In this document: positions 46,396-58,475 of the stretch, one piece after another | How positions within the stretch are numbered: position 1 is the first letter of the stretch | How the letters are laid out: each line of letters starts with the position of its first letter | Assembly (NCBI GenBank): GCA_021234155.1 | Contig: JAJEKV010000241.1 | Coordinates: forward strand, 188,001 to 252,000 | DNA length: 64,000 bases | Direction: 5' to 3' | Source: Isoetes taiwanensis | Lineage: Eukaryota > Streptophyta > Lycopodiopsida > Isoetales > Isoetaceae | The notes under the pieces: generated by a model | Database searches by the model: none | What the model was told of the DNA's origin: nothing | The model's input: the letters and a program-made list of their open reading frames with translations, nothing else | Translations under genes and position numbers: made by a program

Positions 46396-49300
46396 CATAT
46401 GTATTATGTAGTGAGAGGGGTGTAGTGTATTAATCTTTGGGAGGCCTCAAAGGCCTAAAGACATAAAAAAATTACTCATAATCATAGAAGAGCAGATGAG
46501 TCTCAGAGTCCTCATCTTGCTCGTCACTCTCACTCAGATTATCATCATCCTCTAAAATATAGTTCAATCTCTTTAAACAAATCTCTCTATATTGCAATAG
46601 CTCTACTAAATATGCCCCAATTTTCTCTCCTCCTAAGGGAAAAAAGGTCTGAAGATTATCAGAGTGTATCCCATGATGCTCTCGTAATAAGTGATATGCA
46701 CTACATCTGAGTAATGCATGGGATTCATCTTCTACCTGCTCCTCACCACACACTTTACAATATCTTTCTGTTCTTGGTATGATATGCCCCCACCGTCCTG
46801 TTTCAACACCCAAATGGTGTGAGGTGAGGCGGATTTTACCAATCACATGTCTTTTCTTTATTGAGATATTATCTTCCAAATACCTGGCAGTTTCCAAACA
46901 AGGATTCATATGTTGCCTGTATAAGATCATTTTCGTTTTTGGTTGTGACCACATCTTCTTTTGAACCTTAGCGTAAAGCCATTGCCTCAGGTTTTTCTCA
47001 ATTAGTATTGCTTCACTCCATTGAATATCCCATTCCCAAGCCATCGTGTTGCATCACAAAACCAACCTTTATCTTTGCTGGCTAGAAATGCTTTATAAGG
47101 AAGTCGGTTCTCATCCATATTAATTACTTTTTTCATATAGCGAATGCACCTCAGCATGGCTTCTCCTTCTAACGGTAGAAGACCGCATTACATCAACATC
47201 ATCGGTAGGGAGTAACGGGCCTTCACCCCCAAATCTAGCCTTATAAATTTCTTTAAAATCTGCTCCATATCTTCCCACAATCCCATTGGGAGGCTCGATC
47301 CCCAAACCTCACAGCCATATAGTACAACACTTTGCACCAAAGAATCAAACAACCTCTTTTTAAGTGTCCAAGCCCACAAATGAGCTTCTCTACATAAACT
47401 TTGCATGGCATAAAGAGCCTTATGCCCCCATCAATTCAGCTGATTAATGCATGCATTCCACCTGTGATTTCTATGAAAAATCAACCTCAGGTATTTGTAG
47501 GAATCACATGTGCTTACCAGATTGTCCTTATATCTAAAAGAACTTTCTTGTTTAAGTGTGCCAACTGTCATGACGCTTGTTTTTTCCAAGTTCACTTGCA
47601 TCCCAGTTGAGTCACAAAAGTGGGCGAGCCCATCTAAATATTTGCATGCATTCGGTGGCGGGCAAAAATAACTACATCATCTCGCATACATCAACAATCG
47701 TATCACAAAACCATGAAGTTCAAGTACCACCATGGCAATTATCGTGTAACGGGCTTCAAAGCCATCTATAAATAACCCAAGCGGGGGTAGGAGACATCGG
47801 GCAGCCTTGTTTAACTCCAATATTACTATCAACATATTCCCCTCTTTCTAATGACATAGGGCGGTGATAAGCGTACCAAAACTTTTTCATATAGAACTCA
47901 TTTGCTTCTTTCAACTCTTTCATGAACATTAAATCTCTCCAATGTGGCCCACAAATGGGACCTCGGTACCCTGTCAAAGGCCTTTCTAAAATCAACAAAG
48001 GCCACATATGCTAGTTTCTTCGTCCCTTTCACAGTGTCAAAAATTGCTTTCAGAACCAATAGGTGATCCACAGTAGATTGCCCTGATCTGAACCCTGCTT
48101 GTGTCTCGGCCCTTTTATCATTAGACTCGGCCCACATACTTATTTTGGTTTCCAGGATAGATGCTAAAAGTTTTGGCAACAGACCACTCACTAGGATGGT
48201 CCTATAATTCCCAATCTCATTGATAGAACCACCTTTATGCACAGGTACCACCCGATTTACTTGCCAGGATAAGGGAAATCCATGCTTAAGGGCTTTTGTC
48301 AGCAGTTCAGCTACAATGTGATAAATTCTCGGACCAGCCCATTTTAGATGCTCAGCACATAGACCTTGTATGTCTCTAGCTTTACCGTTTGCTAGGCGAG
48401 AGATCTCTGATGAAACATCCTCTTCTGTAATTAACAAATTTGTTCTTATGGGCTGCTCGATATCATTAGCTAAAGCTGGGTGATGATACAGGGTATAAAC
48501 ATGTTTCCATAAAACATCTGCTGAGAGACTAAATTCATTATGTCTTTTTTTGCGAAGCATGTTCCAAAAGTTTTTTGGTTCCGACACATACCTCTGACAT
48601 AGCTCCTCTTGCCTAGACTTGATAAAATGCCGCTTCTTTTGTCTTATTATTGCTCTATATTCTTTCCGCCTTGTATCTTTAAGATGCAATGGGCTCCTTT
48701 TCCATGCCATCTTTGCTGCATAACAGGTCTGATCATACCATGACTTACAAGGAAGGCCTTTCTGGGCACGCTTGGAGGTAAAAACCTCCTTGGCAGCACA
48801 AGATAACAGATCATGCAATTGTTGGCTAGCTATGGTTACATCATCATCCCATACAAAAGATTGTAACATGTCTTCCACTTTTGCTTGATAATTTATCATC
48901 AAACTGGGCCGCATATAGTATTCCTGGGTTATCCTAGTACTGGCGCTGCTCTCCATTCTCTTAACTGGGATCATGATCGTCATTGGACAATGGTCGGATT
49001 CTAATTGTTCTTCCCCAATCTTGAAATCTATTATCTGGTCTAGAGTGTGATCTCCCATAATCACATAATCCACAGTGCTCCGGGAGCGGCATGTAGTATG
49101 CATAGTGCCTGGAAAGCGAGCTAAGCCATTACAGATAAGCAAGCCTGTACTACAATACAGAGTAAGCAGCTGTCGCCCAGTCCTTGTGACAATATTATCC
49201 AACGAATTTCTGGCCCAACCACCAGCTTGTAACTCGTCATTATCCATTTGATCCAGCCAAAGAGGATCTTTCAAATCAGTAAATACTGATGCTTGCAGAT

Positions 49301-49602
49301 TCCCCGTTCTACCATTAAAGTCACCGGCAATGATCACTTCCCCTTTACTCTGAAAGTGCATTATATCCTGTTCAATTTCAAAGAATAAATTTTCTTGGGA
49401 TGCTTCCGTTTCAACATAAACCTTCATATGCCTTGGTGCAAAGTAACAGATTGCTAAATAATATGATGTTGGCGATCCAGTTATCTCAATCCATATATAC
49501 TGCCCATTCTTATCTTTGCTAATCCCTTTTACCTGATCTCTGTACTGTGGCCTTATGTAACACGCAATTCCACCGTTACCGTTATCCATACTTCTAAATC
49601 TT
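46396..49602 (-). mobile_element. LINE 3: 5'-truncated, related to LINE 1
   Basis: The 3' UTR has a GGCCTTTGAGGCC stem, then ATTAATACACTACA, with no long tandem tail. The 5' end is cut inside the endonuclease exactly at the poly(A) end of LINE 4, so the LINE 4 insertion removed or displaced the front. Confidence 0.85.
46472..49602 (-). pseudogene. LINE 3 ORF2: endonuclease-reverse transcriptase, frameshifted
   Basis: Open from the truncation (NGNGGIACYIRPQYRDQVKG) to about 47900. Motifs are VIIAGDFNGRTGNLQ, LESDHCPMTIMI (endonuclease), ANGKARDIQGLCAEHLKWAG and FVDFRKAFDRVPRSHLWATL. Frames then change several times (47.1-47.9 kb). The polymerase box is present, but one extra base (TATGCGAGATGAT) breaks YADD. 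The final frame (47044-46472) has the zinc knuckle YCKVCGEEQVEDESHALLRC and an acidic tail. Breaks at 47.68-47.90 kb sit at CG words where relatives have CTG or CAG. Confidence 0.88.
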
Positions 49603-49854
49603 TTATTTTTTTTTTTTTTTTTGAGGGCAAGGGGTTTTTTATATTTCATTTAAAGAAAAAACATATTACAAAAATAGGTATTCTGCCTAAATTCAGGGTG
49701 ATCTCCCTGATTTAGACTGAAACCTGTACCTACAGTACTGATAAACAACATACAGCCATATAATTTATCTGATCATGTAGTGATCAATCATAGTTTTGGT
49801 CCACAAAATTGATGACCATGATACATATGAAATAGATATCGAAGTGAAAGCAAT

Positions 49855-50187
49855 CTAGGAAACATCAACTAGATCCTGAATGGTAAGGTCCTCAACCTTT
49901 GTATTACCAAAGATCCTCAGCATCTTATCCAACCTCCGAGCACTAAATTTGGTGTAGTCCATGAGGAGCATAACATGGGCTTCCCATTTCTGTTGCCATT
50001 TGTGAAATAGATTGAGGAAAACCTGTTTCAGTCCATTGTGTCTCCATACCTCATGCTTGTTTAACATTTTCCTGATGGCCTTGGCATGGATAACCTCCTG
50101 TTTCAGCTCAATCAATGTATCAGCCAGCTCAACACCTGACATCCTTGATTCATCATCAGAATCTTCTTCATCATCGAACAACTTCAC
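49855..50187 (-). CDS. Acidic open frame after LINE 4 ORF2
   Basis: A 110-codon frame overlaps the last codons of ORF2 in another phase. It begins KLFDDEEDSDDESRMSGVEL and ends TIQDLVDVS. Its first in-frame ATG is about codon 17 (around 50139). It could be a third ORF, or the original C-terminus of ORF2 reached by a frameshift. Acidic tails also end ORF2 of LINE 1 and LINE 3. Confidence 0.4.
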   Translation of the reverse strand: MKLFDDEEDSDDESRMSGVELADTLIELKQEVIHAKAIRKMLNKHEVWRHNGLKQVFLNLFHKWQQKWEAHVMLLMDYTKFSARRLDKMLRIFGNTKVEDLTIQDLVDVS

Positions 50188-53100
50188 TGGTGCTCACATC
50201 CTGAGAAGTCTCTTCTGGTGAGCTGTGGAGAATACCATCAAACTCGGTTAGTACAGTAGAAAAAAATTGAAAAGCACCATTAAACCTCCCAACTTTATCC
50301 CAATCCCTGTCATATTTTTTCCCTTTTTGTATTTTATGAGCCATGGCAGTGATTGCCAGAATGTCCAGGAAAGCATTTTTAAGGGATATGAGATTCGGAT
50401 TTTTGCCATTAATGGCCACCTCATTTCTATGTTTCCAAATCACCCAAATCGAAAGGCTTCTTGTAGTTTGTATTAGTCTGTTACTGTGATGTAGAAAATC
50501 CAGCATATTTCCTGGGCTTCCATGATTTAATTGTGAAGTCCAAACCCAGAAGTCCTCCAGCCAAGGACATTGAAAGATGTGGTTTGAACTTTCTTTCTGG
50601 CCACATCCCAAAGGACATGACTCACTAACTGATCTGTCATATTTACTCCTGATTGCATTTGTATGCAGGCTTTGATGAAGAACCAACCAGGTAAAAAGTT
50701 TGACTTTCTTGGCAGTATAACTTTTCCAGTTGTTTTGACATACTTTGGCTAAAGTTTCCTCCTCACATCCCCATAGCCTGCTAGCCTTGGAATCCTGGTG
50801 GTCCAGTAATGCCCTGTATATGTCACTGACTGAGTAGCCTTCTTTGTTTCTAAGTGTCCATCTACTAGAGTTGTTTGCTAACTCCCCAAATTCCTGCACA
50901 ATGCCTATCACTCTATGATATATCTTCTCATCCAAAGCTGACCCCTTAGTTTTTAGTTTCAATGTCTCCCATGAGATCCAACCTCCCCCATCAACCAGAT
51001 CTCCTATTGTTTGCAAACCAGCATTAAACCACTGCATATATTTCTGGGGGTGAGTAAGAGCCAGACAATCATTTTGCTTTTGATTGAAACCAAAAGCAGG
51101 ATGCCAAAAGAAATTGATCTCTCTGCATCGAGCATCTATCACAGGAGGTCTGAAACATAGTAATGCTTGGTTCCATGCCTGAATTATCCTTCTCATAAGA
51201 GGAGAGGTTTCAGCATTAGGGGTCATTTGGAAGAAAGCAGAATCTGGTAGGAGGTGTTTTAAAGTGTGACTTCCAACTGGATGTGATTTTTCCACCCAAT
51301 AGTGTATCAGTTTAAGTGCAGGTGAAGGATTATGGCTGTGAATTGCTCTCCAAACCATTTTCCCTGCCAGAGCTTGTGCTTGGATAAACAGATCCTTGCA
51401 TCCAAGTCCACCTTCTGTTTTTGGTTTTGTCAAATCAGTCCAAGCCACTTTGTGTGGACCCTGCCAAATAAATCTCCTTATAGCACTCTCTATGCTGTTA
51501 TAAGAGGCTTTGTCTGCTACTATTGCAGAAGAGAAGTAGACGTGAGAACTGGCTATGACAGAGTTGGCAATTTCCACCCTACCAGCTAGCGAGAGAGAAG
51601 TTGGGTAGAGCATGAGCTTCTTCTTAATTCTGTTGACTAATGGTTCCCAAAGGCCATGAAGTGTGTTGTTTAAGGCCAGGGGTAAGCCAAGTAATTTGGT
51701 TGCCATCTTCTTCCCTACAACCTTTATTCCCATAACTTCTGTTTGATTAGTCTCACTGATAATGGAGCATTTATCCTTGTTGAGCATAACCCCTGACACC
51801 TCCCCAAAATGATCTAAAGCCTCCAGGAAATTTTTAAGACTGTGATCATCTTCTCTCAAGAAAACAAAGGTGTCATCAGCATATTGCATGATGATAAAAG
51901 GGTCACTTGAGTTTGGGATGTTAAGAGCATGAATTTTCCCAATCCTTTGCAAATGCTGGGCTAGCTTTGTAACCATCTCTGCAATTATCAAGAATAGATA
52001 GGGTGCCAGAGGACATCCCTGCCTGACACCTCTTCTGCACTCAAACATCTTTGTGGGAGTACCATTAATGATCAAAGCTGAAGATGCAGTGGCATTCATT
52101 TTCCACACAAAGTTGTATATATCATCAGATAGCCCCAAGTGGTTCATGGCCCTTTTTAGAAACTCCCAATTTATTGTGTCATAGGCTCTCTTGAAATCTA
52201 GCTTCAACATCATACAATTTTGACCAGAGAGTCTATTCCAATGCAACCCTTCACTAGCTCCAATGAAATTGTCCAAAATATTTCTAGTAGGAAGAAATGC
52301 TGATTGGCATGGGCTAATTGTATCTTGGAGAATTGGTTTGAGTCTGTTGGCAAGGATCTTGGCCACAGTCTTATAGGTGGTGTTTGTCAGTGTGATTGGT
52401 CTCCAATCTCCAAGCACAGCAGGATTATCAATCTTAGGAATGAGTGCAATCTGGCCTGCATTTATAGCTGGGTTCATGAAGTTTGCCTTCCAAACCCCCT
52501 GGAAAAAGTTTATCAAGTCATCTTTCATTGTTTTCCAAAACTCCACATAAAATTCTGGCTGGAAACCATCTGGGCCTGGGCTTTTTCCAGCCTCCATGGA
52601 TTTCAGAGTGTCTTGGATTTCCCTTTCCTGTGGCATTTCAAGAATCTCTTTTTCATTAATCTGATTCTCCTTCCTGGGAATGGCATCAAAGAATTGATCC
52701 AGCTTCCCACTATCTATCTTCTTTTCAGCAAAAAGATCTTCATAGGCATCTCTAAAAAAATTCTCCAAATCTTTCTGATTGTCCAAGATTTTCCCATTGT
52801 GATTAATCTTGACAATTCCATTATTAAGCAGTCTGTTTTTGGTTGCCCTGAAAAAGAAAGCAGAGCTACTCTTGTCCATCTCATTTATGTATTTGCACCT
52901 GCTTTTGATTGTCAAAGATCTGGCCTCATTTTCTTCTATAATCTTAACCTTCCTCTCCAAGTCTTCCTCTTGGATTTGAAGCTCCCTGTTACCCTTATCC
53001 TTGAACAACATCTCCCTTACTTCTTATAGACTTCTTGTTTTTCTTTTCTTCTCTGATCATACCAGTTTTTTCCCCATTTCTTCACCCAACCTTTTACTAT

Positions 53101-53381
53101 TCTCATCTTTTCCAGAAAAAGTTGTATGGATGATGTTCTCTCCACTTTATTGAGGGTGGAATAGAATTCTCTATCCAGAAAAAGAAACAGAATCTTTTAT
53201 TTTTAACTGAATATAATAACTCAAAGCCTGTGATGTTTGGTAGAGCATAGAGTTCATGTTCCTTGGTCTCAACAAAACATGCTATATCTACTTTGTCTAA
53301 GTTTTCTTGCATAGTGACTACTTTCTCCGTAGTTAATCTGTTTATATTCCATATCATAATGTTAAGACCTCCCGCTTTTTC
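50171..53381 (-). pseudogene. LINE 4 ORF2: L1-type reverse transcriptase, endonuclease deleted
   Basis: The front (53357-53103) has MIWNINRLTTEKVV and ACFVETKEHE, the start of an AP endonuclease (catalytic Asn and Glu). Most of the rest of that domain is missing. From 53011 to 50171 one frame of 946 codons is intact: KSPGPDGFQPEFYVEFWK, LDFKRAYDTINWEFLKRAM, GVRQGCPLAPYLF, polymerase box MQYADDTFVFLRED, and a C-terminal zf-RVT-like region (KVKLFTWLVLHQSLHTNAI, CPLGCGQKESSNHIFQC). The polymerase is unbroken and typical of plant L1. Without the endonuclease it could not nick target DNA by itself. Confidence 0.92.
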
Positions 53382-54101
53382 CTATTCCATGACTATGGCC
53401 TTCCCTTTTGCCCATCTGACATTTTGATTATTCTGTTTTGCGTCCTTGAATTTCAGAATTTCCTGTTTCTTCTCTTCATTAATCCAGATAAACTTTCCTT
53501 TAAGAGTGAATCTCTGTTTTAAGACCTGAAATTTTGATTCTCTATTTGGGAACTTGAGCAGCACATGACGGGTACCCATATCCTTTTTGCCTATTCTGAA
53601 AGCGTCTGTAAGCTCCGGGTTAGTTACCATCATATCTTCCTTAAGGAATTTTGTGACAGCTTCCTTGGTATTCTCATTTTCCTTCTCCGGTAATCCAACA
53701 ATTCTGAGGTTCAGTGCCCTTTGTCTTCTGTCTTGTGATTCTACATATTCATCAAAAACAGTTCGTAAATTATTGATTTCATTCATTGCTACATCATTTC
53801 CCAATTCTGCCGATTGTTCCTTCGAATCTTATACTTCCTCCTTAACTGCATTCAATTCTGTTTGGAGCCGTGCAAAGCTGGATCGTAGTATGTCTTTCTC
53901 AGACCTCAAACTTTTTATTTCTTCCAACAATTTAATCTCTCTCATTGCTGATTCCTGTCGGAAATTTACCAGTTCTGCCATGATTCCTGCCAGCGAAATC
54001 TCAGGTTCAGAGGTCTCCCCATCTGACTCAGTTTTCTTTGGGTCGAATTCTGCCTCGAAGGCTTTTATTTTCTTAGCCCTAGTGTCTTTTTGCTGCCCCA
54101 T
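53382..54101 (-). pseudogene. LINE 4 ORF1: Transposase_22-like protein
   Basis: Starts MGQQKDTRAKKIKAFEAEF at 54101. It has a long coiled coil (LLEEIKSLRSEKDILRSSFA), an in-frame TAA at 53829-53831, then RRQRALNLRIVGLPEKENEN, DAFRIGKKDMGTRHVLLKFP and LKGKFIWINEEKKQ. It ends IVME-TAG at 53382-53384. The RRM-like core is clearly homologous to ORF1 of LINE 1, although the two ORF2s are from distant lineages. ORF1p binds the element RNA. The TAG is in frame with the endonuclease start. Confidence 0.85.
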
Positions 54102-54600
54102 TTCTCCAAAACAGAGTCTTCCGGAAACCTATCACAGATGTATCCCTGCTGTAAACAAAGTTTTCCTATCCAATTTATCCCCTGCCACAACTCCGTCTCA
54201 GGAACGTGGCTGCCCCCAAGCTGAACCGGAATGCTCCCACTCGGCTCAGTAGAATACATAGACCTGGTCGATGGTATCCCCTGCACTAAACAGAGTTTCC
54301 CCTATTCAATTTATATGCTCCAAACGGTCTGTGCTTTCCAAGAAGTAGAAAGTGACAACAACCTGCACAAGCCCTATTCTTATCTGCTGCCAACAGAGAA
54401 CATAGAGAGATCGAATCCAATCCAGATGGTCGGCCCCAGGCTGAGTCGATGACCACATGGCTTAAGGCCCTATCCTTATCTGCTGCCAACAGAGAACATA
54501 GAGAGATCGAACAGTGATTATTTGCAACGAACAGAGTTCTTTGAGGCGCCCAAAACGAGCGCCTAGGGTTCCGCGCACCAGAGAGGTAGATCAAGGAGGT
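54102..54600 (-). other. LINE 4 5' UTR with internal direct repeat
   Basis: The phrase TATCTGCTGCCAACAGAGAA (and about 25 more bases) occurs at about 54379 and 54476, a tandem unit of about 96 bp. Such repeats in LINE 5' UTRs can act as promoter monomers; here that is inference. Confidence 0.5.

Positions 54601-54603
<3 letters not shown>

Positions 54604-54697
<94 letters not shown>
54604..54697. repeat. (GA)n microsatellite, about 94 bp
   Basis: A pure AG run at the 5' side of LINE 4. Confidence 0.98.
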
Positions 54698-54699
<2 letters not shown>

Positions 54700-56950
54700 T
54701 AGGCCCGACCGCGGGGGTCTGCCCCTAAGTGCTCTCCAGAAGCGACAAGTGCTACGCTGGAAAATTGCAGAGGCCACCAGCCACAATGATATAGAAGAGA
54801 AGAGTCGATACAACCCTCACTAGGTGGAATGAGAAGAAATCAACAGATGTTAAGGAGAGCCGACACCAAGTGACTAGACTCAGAGGAGGGAGGGAGGGAA
54901 ACTCTAGAACCAACAGAATTCAGCTTAGAGGAAACGCCGATGAGGAATGCTAGCAGGCAATATGGATATATAGTAGACAGAGCCAAAGAAAGCCTGCGCC
55001 ATAGAAGGCTCAGGCTATAGATATATCTGACGCTCAAAATGGCGTGATGCCCAAACAGGCGTCCCTTTCCCCAGAATGATGGTTCTCTTCTATATAAGAA
55101 GAGAACCATGGCATTCTAGAGAAAGGTCCTTTGCAAAGCAATAACATCCGACACAAAGAGGAACCTACCTCCTCCAATCACAGACCGAGACTGCGAGCAA
55201 AAACAAGTAAGATCACTGAAAATCCATTGAAATATGCAGACTACCCTAGGTTCGGGATAAATAGATAAAGAATAAAGCAGATGTTGTGGAGCAAAGGAGC
55301 AACTAAACAACATGGCAATTAAGGCAAGAAGGAGAAGACAACGGGGGTAATTAATGTTAATTTGAACAAGGCAAGAAGGAGAAGACAACGGGGGTAACTA
55401 ATGGTAAATTGAACGAAAAGGGCCATTAGAGGCGATGAGGCACTTGACAACAAGGAGGTACGGTAAGGACCACCAAACAAGCAATGGAAACCAACTATGA
55501 AAAATGAAGAAAAGCGGCATGATGGCCAATGAACCAACACAAACAGTGCAAATGGAGCAACAAAACGAACGCAACGAAATGGATCAGTCAGACTACAAAG
55601 AATCAACCAAAACAACAGTATGAGCAATGGAGCTGAAGAAGCAGAAGAACCATGCAGATAAAGGAAAAACCTGGTGCCAAACATAGGCTAAACAATAAAA
55701 GGCCCGAATACTGTGGTAAAGATATTGATTGATATCTTAAGAAGGAGCTAATGATGATAAGTTGAAAAAGCGATGCACCAGCAAAGGACAAGGGACACAA
55801 GGTGGAATTCCCATAGTCTGAACACAACTAAAAGCGTGATGAAAACTACAAGAAACAAAAATGGAGCCATAAGGGATAAAAGATAAATAGAACTGATGAG
55901 ACAAGGGAATACTAGGGACCAACAAGGCACAAGAACCGTGCGGGGTGCAGGGAACCAACAGTAAAATGGAAAATGATGCCAACAAGCGAAAAAGTAGATT
56001 TTAATGAGTAGGGCAACCCGAATAAAGAAAACTACAAAGATAAGAAAGCATGAATGTCTATCTCGCAAGGCCAATATAACACGTAAAATTGAAGGTCACG
56101 AAGATGAGCAACGCAATTATGAGCAAGGAAAATTAAAATAACGAATCTAAACAATAATGAGACTAAAAGAATAAACTCAAAATAAAAGAATCCAACCAAC
56201 CAACCAACCATGGAACAAGCAGAACAAGTGAATACAACTATGATTAAAGGCAATAGAACACGGCCGCTAGACATAGAATGGAGAGAAGGACAATTCGGGC
56301 AATGAAAGACTATGATAGGAAAAAAACTCAAGAACGGAAAGTGTCCGATGATTAGCTTGGAGGAATAAGGGGGAAGTGAGTAAGAAAAAATATAACAAGA
56401 ACTACAGAAGCAATGGAGCACAAGCAAGGTGCAGGAGCCCATAGGAAGAAACAGGATAACCGAAACAAGAACAAATATCAGGGCAGACACTATGAAAAAT
56501 GAATAACGACAGTGGAACATCGAGATCGAAGAAATGAAGCGACACATTGGTGATCAGGCCCTGAAGCAATGATGCTGCAAAAAACAAGGTGGAAAGCATC
56601 AATCAAACTAAAGAGACCACTAACTATGGAACAAGCGGAGCAAAAGGAGGAAATTGGATAAAGGCAATAGAAAAACTGCCAGAACTAGAAGGGCGAGAGG
56701 AACAAATTCGACAATTGAACACATGAATAAGCTGCAATAGAAGGAAGGAAGGAAGGAAGAGACTTTTAACGTCCACGGAGACAAAGAAGGATCCCATAAA
56801 GACACAGGACATAAGTGTCAACTTAGATGAACAAAATTGGCAAAAGCAAGAACTAATAAAGCAAATGGAGTACAAATAGGACTACAAGAAACCATAGGAA
56901 GAAATGGGACAATGGAACAAGTATGAAACCAGGGCAAATACTAAAAAGAC
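54698..56950. other. Degenerate repeat DNA, no gene
   Basis: It starts with the dispersed repeat also seen at 38321, then purine-rich DNA with short near-repeats. GGCAAGAAGGAGAAGACAAC occurs twice at about 55322 and 55371. GGAACAAGC(A/G)GA(A/G)CAA recurs around 56212 and 56628. (GAAG)n lies at 56741-56759. Minus-strand frames look hydrophobic because of the purine bias and show no domain. Confidence 0.5.
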
Positions 56951-57355
56951 ACACTTAAAAGAAAACATCTTAATGCATGATCGATATAGAATGCTTATTG
57001 CTATAAAGAATGCTCATGCATAACCTCAATGCCTATACTCAGACACATGCAAGTCTACCATAAGTTATATTTTCCATGAGAAAAAACCAAGTGATAAAAG
57101 AATTGACCGGGCACATTGATTATAATGCACCAGAATAACGATAAAAGACATACTACGGTAAGTTATAGTTTTCCTAAGAATTCAAGCAAAAAAGAAGTTC
57201 TAGAAAATATGCACTGGTCAAACTCAAAGTATAGAAGCCAAAAATGAATAAACGATAGTCAACCAACAAACTGACGAGGCATGCCAACCTTAGGGACCAA
57301 CTAGACTCAAGGACTGAGTGGGATGGAGGGGATCAGAGATCACATGGTAAATGAA

Positions 57356-57551
57356 CACTACTACAAAAATAGGTAGAAATGGCACAAAAGTGACATTTAT
57401 GCTCCGCCTTTTTATGGAGCATAAACGTCACTTTTGTGCCATTTATGACGTTTGTGCTCCCCAAATGGCACAAAAGTGACGTTTATGCTCCGTAAAAAGG
57501 CGAAGCATAAACGTCACTTTTGTGCCATTTCTACCTATTTTTGTAGTAGTG
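57356..57551. mobile_element. CACTA-type MITE, 196 bp, 3-bp target duplication
   Basis: Ends are CACTACTACAAAAATAGG and its exact complement, flanked by GAA (57353-57355 and 57552-57554). CACTA ends with a 3-bp duplication are the signature of the CACTA (En/Spm) superfamily. The whole element is a palindrome made of four related arms around GCACAAAAGTGACGTTTATG, so it could form one long hairpin or two smaller ones. It has no coding capacity. Confidence 0.9.
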
Positions 57552-58475
57552 GAAACAAACGAAGCAGAGGGATAGAGCAATGAGATTGCGATGATAGGGG
57601 TAACATGAACCACATGGACCAAACAACGTGAAAATAAGACTAACAATGACTACCAGAACAAGTAAACAAAAGGCCGGAAGAGGAGTAATGGACCATGAGT
57701 AAGGACAAAGTGAAACAACAGCCAAGCATGAAACTAATCAGACTAAAAGAATAAAACCCAACAAAGAAACAAGAAGAATAGAGCTTCAAACTAACAGAAA
57801 GGAAAGGTGAAGAAGGTAGAAGGTAGCCACAAGGATTTGAAAACTTTCAAAAGCAAGATTGAACATGTCAAAAGAACTATAAAGACCAACCAACCATAGA
57901 ACAAGCGGAGCAACATGGGACAAATCAAAATAAAAGGAATAGAAAAAAGGATACCATGACGACAAAAGATGGCGTATCCAAGAACTATAGAAGCGGGTGA
58001 AGCACAAGTGAAACTGCAAGGATCCATAAGGAAGAAATGGGACAATTGGAACTAGTATAAAAATAGAGCAACCAATTAAAGAAACTCACGGATTATGAGA
58101 GACAAATGGAGCAATAATAGACAATTAAAACTAGATATGTGATGGGTAACATGGATGTAAGTAAGAAAATGACTAAGGCAGTGAAAATTAACGAGATAAA
58201 AAAGGATTAAAGGCACATAGGTCTTAGGGTAGCTGAACATCAACAAGAACCAAACCCCATAAGAGACACATATAAACCATTAGGGAAAAACGAGTCCAAC
58301 ATCACTGCTGCTAAACATATGAAAAAAGGTCAGATTAAGCAACGAGCACTTTGGAGGAAAAACAGACCAATCTACGAAAATAATCTTATGCAAGAGACCA
58401 TGCCTAATGCCTATAACTTGGATATGTGCAAGTCTGCTATAAGTTATAGTTTCCATGAGGAAAAACAAGCGGTAA

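Larger units (their letters stand above)
49606..54600 (-). mobile_element. LINE 4: L1-clade element with poly(A) tail
   Basis: On the minus strand the order is: (TC)n, a 5' UTR of about 500 bp, ORF1 (L1 ORF1p type), TAG, ORF2 with most of the endonuclease deleted, an L1-type reverse transcriptase, a zf-RVT-like tail, a further acidic frame, and about 17 A residues at 49622-49606. The tail stands inside LINE 3, so LINE 4 is the younger of the two. No target duplication was found. Confidence 0.9.

Noticed and set aside
52304-53029. 241-codon plus-strand frame (also 53587-54252, 43331-43573)
   Set aside because: They are antisense shadows of well-supported LINE ORFs with clear domains.
54840-58045. 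Many hydrophobic minus-strand frames resembling membrane proteins
   Set aside because: The region is purine-rich on the plus strand, which yields Leu/Phe/Ser-rich antisense frames; no start context, splice sites or family match.
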